From the NCBI GenBank assembly GCA_965267435.1, contig OZ253960.1:6944001-7008000 (forward strand): a stretch of 64,000 nt of DNA. The letters are read 5' to 3'. Below are positions 60,247 to 64,000 of the stretch, one piece after another. Numbering within the stretch: position 1 is the first letter of the stretch; every line of letters starts with the position of its first letter. A model generated the notes under the pieces. It saw nothing but the letters and a program-made list of their open reading frames with translations, ran no database searches and was not told where the DNA came from. The stretch comes from JAWPMT01 sp965267435. Lineage in GTDB: Bacteria > Bacteroidota > Bacteroidia > Cytophagales > Cyclobacteriaceae. The translations under genes were made by a program, and so were the position numbers.

Positions 60247-61935
60247 ATGAAACTACAGATAGCAGCATTTACTTCTTCCGATCATCCGATCCGTCCGGAG
60301 ATTATCCGCTACGGCGAGGGTCAGGGGACGCCTGTGCACGCAATCGTGCTCGAAGCCGGAAAGGAGTCGGAGAAAAACCGCATTGCCCAGCTGGAGTCAT
60401 TTTTGTCAGACACTGACATGGGCGACGATGAGGTGCTACTTGTCGTCAATGGATCGAGTACGTTCCTGGCAGGCTCGAGCGATGAGGTTGTCAAGCGCTT
60501 CAATGATCAGAAGGCCGATGTGCTGTTTGCGGCTGACGGCAACTTCACTTATCCCGAGGGTCCCCTACAGTACTATCACTGGAAGTTTTATCCGCGCTTT
60601 CACAAGTACTACAACTATCTGAACTCAGGCGCATTCATCGGCAAAGTCGGCGCTTTGCGTCAGCTTTTAAAGGACATCACCGCTCAATACCATCTCGCTA
60701 CCAATGACCTTAATCCCGAAGACTGGTACTTCACGAGATTTTACCTGGATCAATTCCTGGAGATCGCCAAGCCCTCCTACAAAATAGACGTGGACGGGGA
60801 GCAGCAGCTTCTATCGGGAGCCGGCGGATCCATCGGGGCGGTCAAGTGGCCTCGCATCAACTGGGTCGTCAATCACTTCCTGTACCAGCACGAAGAGACC
60901 CTGTCAAAAAAGAGCTCTTCATTTCGTCAAACCAGGATTAGAGGTCTGGCACGAAAAGGTGATGGCTTCCGCAATACAAGAACGAACACCAATCCGCTGA
61001 TTGTGACTGTTCCGCAGGAGAAGATGGCCAACCTGACCTTCAAAGGGGCAGGCATCGGAAGCTGGTTCAAGAGCCTGTGGGCATGGTTCCGGGCGGTGGG
61101 CAAATTCAAGATTGCCTTTGTCGTCAATCGGTTCTCCATTGATCCCCACCAGACTTTCCGTTTCGAGAAGCATAAAAACCCGGATTACGAGGCGACCATG
61201 CAGAAGTTTCTCGGCTTCCTCGAGAAGGGCGAGGCCTTCACCTTCGCTCACTTCAATGACGGCGAGCTCAACTTCATCAAAAAATACCTTGCAGGCGATC
61301 ACAAGAAAACGTGGAATGGCCGTATCCAGGATCAGTACGATGTGCCACTGGCCGAACGATTGCTCGACAGCATCAAGTACCAGCAGAAGAACTACTTCAT
61401 CGGTGTCAGCTGCTCCACTTGCGGGGCCCCACGGCGTAAAGTCGCCGACGAGCTCATGGGCGATTACGAGGGCAAGGTTGGGGCGATGGTCTTCCATCAC
61501 AACCTCCACTACCTGCCCAAGATCATCTCACAAATGACCAATAGGGAGATGTTCTTCGTCATGAACGACTACCAAAAGCTGGACATCCTCGAGAACCTCG
61601 GCGTCACCGTGAAGGAAGAAAACAAGATCAAGATCCCCTTCGTCAACTCCCACAAGGAGTACGACAACCTCGAGGGGCGCAAATTCCCCGAGGGCTCGTT
61701 CGTCATCCTTATGTGCGGTATGCTGGCCAAAGTGCTCATCCGCAACTGGTACGAGCTCAACCCGACCGTCACCTTCATCGCGCTCGGCTCGACCATGGAC
61801 GACTTCATTCAGCTATCAAATACCAACTACGCGCCATACCCCAACAAGAAGCTGCCACTGACCCGCAACATCCACCTGATCAAGTCCTTCCTTTTCGGTA
61901 AGAAGAAAAGGTGTGTGGAGTGTTTTAATATCTGA
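60247..61935 (+). CDS. Degenerate PLOD-like domain fused to a GT-D-type glycosyltransferase
   Basis: 562 residues from the ATG at 60247; a start at 60211 (ATGA overlap) would add 12 residues that do not match the domain. Residues 1-230 align with the preceding PLOD-like protein (MKLQIAAFTSSDHPI; YNYLNSGAFIGKVG) but the metal motif DAYD is replaced by NGSS, so this half is probably inactive in metal-dependent transfer. A basic linker follows. Residues about 310-560 look like the GT-D fold (DUF1792 type), with FTFAHFNDGELNFIKKYL (Asp338-Gly-Glu340, the DxE motif) and a late FVILMCGMLAKVLI. The C-terminal half is the likely catalytic part. Confidence 0.75.
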   Translation: MKLQIAAFTSSDHPIRPEIIRYGEGQGTPVHAIVLEAGKESEKNRIAQLESFLSDTDMGDDEVLLVVNGSSTFLAGSSDEVVKRFNDQKADVLFAADGNFTYPEGPLQYYHWKFYPRFHKYYNYLNSGAFIGKVGALRQLLKDITAQYHLATNDLNPEDWYFTRFYLDQFLEIAKPSYKIDVDGEQQLLSGAGGSIGAVKWPRINWVVNHFLYQHEETLSKKSSSFRQTRIRGLARKGDGFRNTRTNTNPLIVTVPQEKMANLTFKGAGIGSWFKSLWAWFRAVGKFKIAFVVNRFSIDPHQTFRFEKHKNPDYEATMQKFLGFLEKGEAFTFAHFNDGELNFIKKYLAGDHKKTWNGRIQDQYDVPLAERLLDSIKYQQKNYFIGVSCSTCGAPRRKVADELMGDYEGKVGAMVFHHNLHYLPKIISQMTNREMFFVMNDYQKLDILENLGVTVKEENKIKIPFVNSHKEYDNLEGRKFPEGSFVILMCGMLAKVLIRNWYELNPTVTFIALGSTMDDFIQLSNTNYAPYPNKKLPLTRNIHLIKSFLFGKKKRCVECFNI

Positions 61936-61979
61936 TTCTTTGCGCCGTCATGCAGAGCGAAGCATCGCGGAGCGTGGCA

Positions 61980-62165
61980 TCTTCGACGGCGCTTCAGCGA
62001 ACGTTTTTGGTTCCTTGATCTTTGTTCCTGGTACGACTAAGACCTAGGAACCACGATCCAAGAACAATTTGAGTGTCTTCGACGGCACTTCAGCGGTTGT
62101 TCTTGGTTTCTTGATTTTTGTTCCCGGTACAACTAAGATCTGCGAACTAAGATCTAAGAACAGCT
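61980..62165. repeat. Two direct repeats of about 96 bases with internal hairpins
   Basis: TCTTCGACGGC at 61980 and again at 62076 start two units of similar sequence. Each unit contains words of the type TTGTTCTTGGTTC and their inverted complement (CTAAGAACA, CCAAGAACAA), so each can fold on itself. The whole stretch 61936-62288 holds no gene. The part after 62165 is C/T-rich like the spacers at 16840 and 38450. Confidence 0.6.
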
Positions 62166-62288
62166 AGGTATCCCACAACCCATCTCTCTAAGCCACCGCA
62201 CTCGTCCTCCTCGCGCTGGAGCCAGCTTTCGGCCCCGCTACCCGCCCTGGTGCTTGCCTCATCTGGCTCTTCAGCTTCCGGCCTTCTT

Positions 62289-63026
62289 CTATCTCCACTG
62301 CTCCACCAACTGCCGCATGGATGCTGGAAGAAAATTCACGATCACAGCTTTCTCAGGACGGAGGGCATTATAAATCACTTGTCGGTTGCCTGTCCCCAGG
62401 TCGTCCGTAGTTCTATGAGTGGCGTGATAGTTTTTTCCATCCTGGGCCTCGTATTCGAAAGTGTACTTGTACTGGGGTTCTTCGTTGATCTGCACACCTG
62501 TCTCGTCCTTTGACAACAGTTTGGCGTCGGCGAGTTGTCCATAAGAGATGATACTTATGCGCTTCAACCCGATTCTTATGTTGACAAAAATCCAAAACAG
62601 CCCTATGAACAGTGGGATCAGCAGCAGGAAGTTGAGCCAACCCGATACGGAGTTTCTCATCCCTTTTATACGGTGGACGTAAGGGCGATCTACGTGGTAC
62701 TCGATCTCCACTACATCGCCAACATCGGCGTAGCTGGTGTGACTGTAAGACGTCCAGAACAGGTCCCCGATAGGGGAGTGGAAGACGTATTCATAGCCCA
62801 TTACTGGCTCTTCATTGATGGACGTGCTGGTGGCGTACATATCCATTATCTCACCTGATCCTATAGCAACGCTGCTGCCTCTCAGATAGACGATCTCTTG
62901 CAGGTCAATACTTGTCAATGTGAAGTAGGCGATCACTAATCCTACGATCGTAAGGCCCAGCGCAAATTTCCAGGTGCCTCCTAGCAGGAGGAGGAGCTTT
63001 TGGGAGAGAGGCAGGTATCTATTCAT
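62289..63026 (-). CDS. DUF3592-like membrane protein
   Basis: 245 residues from the ATG at 63026; the frame is open upstream to 63101 but that part is not membrane-like or conserved in style. Two membrane helices (FALGLTIVGLVIAYFTLTSI, about 20-40, and WLNFLLLIPLFIGLFWIFVNI, about 130-150) each precede a soluble beta domain of the DUF3592 type: GSGEIMDMYATSTSINEE ... DVGDVVEIEYHVDRPYVHRI and GQLADAKLLSKDETGVQINEEPQYKYTFEYEAQDG. Function unknown. It diverges from hutH. Confidence 0.75.
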   Translation of the reverse strand: MNRYLPLSQKLLLLLGGTWKFALGLTIVGLVIAYFTLTSIDLQEIVYLRGSSVAIGSGEIMDMYATSTSINEEPVMGYEYVFHSPIGDLFWTSYSHTSYADVGDVVEIEYHVDRPYVHRIKGMRNSVSGWLNFLLLIPLFIGLFWIFVNIRIGLKRISIISYGQLADAKLLSKDETGVQINEEPQYKYTFEYEAQDGKNYHATHRTTDDLGTGNRQVIYNALRPEKAVIVNFLPASMRQLVEQWR

Positions 63027-63133
63027 GGCGAAGTTTTTTGATTGAGGTTTGACTTTGAAAATAAGAATCTCTACGCACAACGGCAAGTGTCGACCTGTCA
63101 AGTGTTACTGGACTAAAGCACAGACTTATATGC

Positions 63134-63141
63134 TACATTTG
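63134..63141 (+). promoter_or_regulatory. Probable -7 promoter box of hutH
   Basis: TACATTTG matches TAnnTTTG and ends 19 bases before the hutH ATG at 63161. No TTTG -33 box is seen at the normal spacing. Confidence 0.5.
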
Positions 63142-63160
63142 ATCTTTTTTCACCCCGCGA

Positions 63161-64000
63161 ATGATTTTTCAATACGGCATTGACCACCTGACTGCCGGTA
63201 AAGCACTCGACATCCTACGAGGCAACTTAAAGGCAGAGATTACCCAAGAGGCGAGAAGAGCCATCGATCACTCTCACAATCGCGTGCTCGATATTGTTGC
63301 CCGCGATGAGGCTGTCTATGGCATCAATACCGGCTTTGGCCCCTTGTGTACCACCATCATTGATAAGGAAGAACTCGTCACTCTCCAACGCAATTTGCTG
63401 CGGAGTCATGCTGTCGGTGTGGGACCTCCGATTGAGCCGGACATTGCCAAACTGATGATGATTCTCAAGGTGCAAGCCCTCACTCAGGGATACTCCGGAA
63501 TATCCCTGGAGATCATTGAGCGGATCCTTTGGCATGTGGCAGAGGACATTGTGCCGGTTGTTCCTTCGCAGGGCTCTTTGGGAGCGTCTGGCGATTTGGC
63601 GCCACTTGCCCATCTTTTCCTGCCACTCATTGGTGAGGGGAGTGTATACCATGAGGGCCAGCAGAAGCCCACAGCTGAAGTCCTTTCAAAGCTGGGTGTT
63701 CAGCCATTGGAGCTGCACCCAAAAGCTGGGCTCGCACTCATCAATGGGACGCAATTCATCCTGGCCCACGCTGTCTGGCTATTGGACCAAATGCACAATT
63801 GTCTGTCACATGCGGACATCATTGGTGCCCTGATGCTAGAGGGCATGCTTTCTTCATCAAGACCCTTTCTGCCCGAACTGCACAGCACGAGGCCTTTTCC
63901 AGCTAACCAACATGTTGCCGCACGCATTTATGGTCTGGTCAAGGACTCACAGATTGTAGAGTCCCACGCGGAATGTGATAGGGTGCAGGATCCGTATTCC
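63161..64000 (+). CDS. hutH: Histidine ammonia-lyase (partial, runs off the right edge)
   Basis: The first 280 residues of HutH, which deaminates histidine to urocanate as the first step of histidine use. It begins MIFQYGIDHLTAGKALDIL. The active-site Tyr region is VYGINTGFGPLC, and the MIO cofactor forms from Ala142-Ser143-Gly144 in QGSLGASGDLAPLAHLFLP. LALINGTQFILAHAVW and the RPFPANQHVAARI segment (SARPHPGQ-type) follow. Note the latter: typical HAL has R-x-H-x-G-Q. The substrate could be phenylalanine or tyrosine in close relatives, but histidine is the most likely. Confidence 0.88.
   Translation, partial: MIFQYGIDHLTAGKALDILRGNLKAEITQEARRAIDHSHNRVLDIVARDEAVYGINTGFGPLCTTIIDKEELVTLQRNLLRSHAVGVGPPIEPDIAKLMMILKVQALTQGYSGISLEIIERILWHVAEDIVPVVPSQGSLGASGDLAPLAHLFLPLIGEGSVYHEGQQKPTAEVLSKLGVQPLELHPKAGLALINGTQFILAHAVWLLDQMHNCLSHADIIGALMLEGMLSSSRPFLPELHSTRPFPANQHVAARIYGLVKDSQIVESHAECDRVQDPYS

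Noticed and set aside
1..64000. CRISPR arrays, tRNA or rRNA genes, insertion sequences, prophage
   Set aside because: I scanned the intergenic stretches and saw no regularly spaced repeats with spacers, no cloverleaf-like gene and no transposase or integrase.

Overview
The window looks like chromosome from a Bacteroidota bacterium, most likely a Cytophagales-type marine lineage. Evidence: a SusC/SusD pair, a hybrid two-component regulator with a periplasmic propeller sensor, PorD of the type IX secretion system (T9SS), a secreted subtilisin with a T9SS-type C-terminal sorting domain, Bacteroidota-style promoters (TAnnTTTG -7 box, TTTG -33 box), weak Shine-Dalgarno sites, and an SPT-type long-chain-base synthase. 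No rRNA, tRNA, CRISPR array, transposase or phage gene was seen. The window starts in the tail of an unknown gene and ends inside hutH.

Layout. 0.2-6.1 kb (- strand): SusC/SusD uptake locus plus a third lipoprotein. 6.5-9.1 kb (- strand): GT2 glycosyltransferase, ECF sigma factor, rsmG, then a 31-codon ORF ahead of a terminator. 9.2-12.3 kb (+): tgt, LptF/LptG permease, EamA transporter. 12.5-15.0 kb (+): a coupled pair, a 7-8-helix membrane protein with an HxxxH motif and a membrane-anchored PhnD-like binding protein. 15.0-24.6 kb (- strand): ispE-fabI, a 1.07 kb repeat block, then the envelope/housekeeping operon OstA-like, bamD, rpoZ, coaBC, porD, a 75-residue protein and recN. 24.7-29.7 kb: tilS, mdh, a small unknown gene on the - strand, ppk1.

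29.8-38.4 kb (+) is the most distinctive gene set. A serine-palmitoyltransferase/cysteate-acyltransferase-like enzyme, a GNAT-like acyltransferase and a FabL-like reductase are followed by FabZ-like dehydratase, ketoacyl synthase, acyl carrier protein, phosphopantetheinyl transferase, an extended SDR and a PvdE/SyrD-type ABC exporter. Nearly all adjacent genes overlap or touch. I read this as one lipid pathway (sphingolipid or sulfonolipid) with its own acyl-ACP supply and exporter. The product is inferred.

38.6-64 kb: a GT4 glycosyltransferase and a methyltransferase (- strand); a T9SS-exported subtilase with cadherin-like and propeller-like regions; a sortilin/VPS10-type propeller protein; an AEC transporter; a thrombospondin-type-3 lipoprotein; the hybrid two-component regulator; a Tat-exported Gfo/Idh/MocA oxidoreductase; a coupled glycosyltransferase trio (GT4, PLOD-like GT, degenerate PLOD-like domain fused to a GT-D domain); a DUF3592-like membrane protein; partial hutH.

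The non-coding parts hold several unexplained elements. The best is a 150-161 nt multi-hairpin element present twice (12.4 kb and 56.6 kb), whose stems differ by paired compensatory substitutions. There is also a ~389 bp tandem duplication with nested hairpins beside recN.
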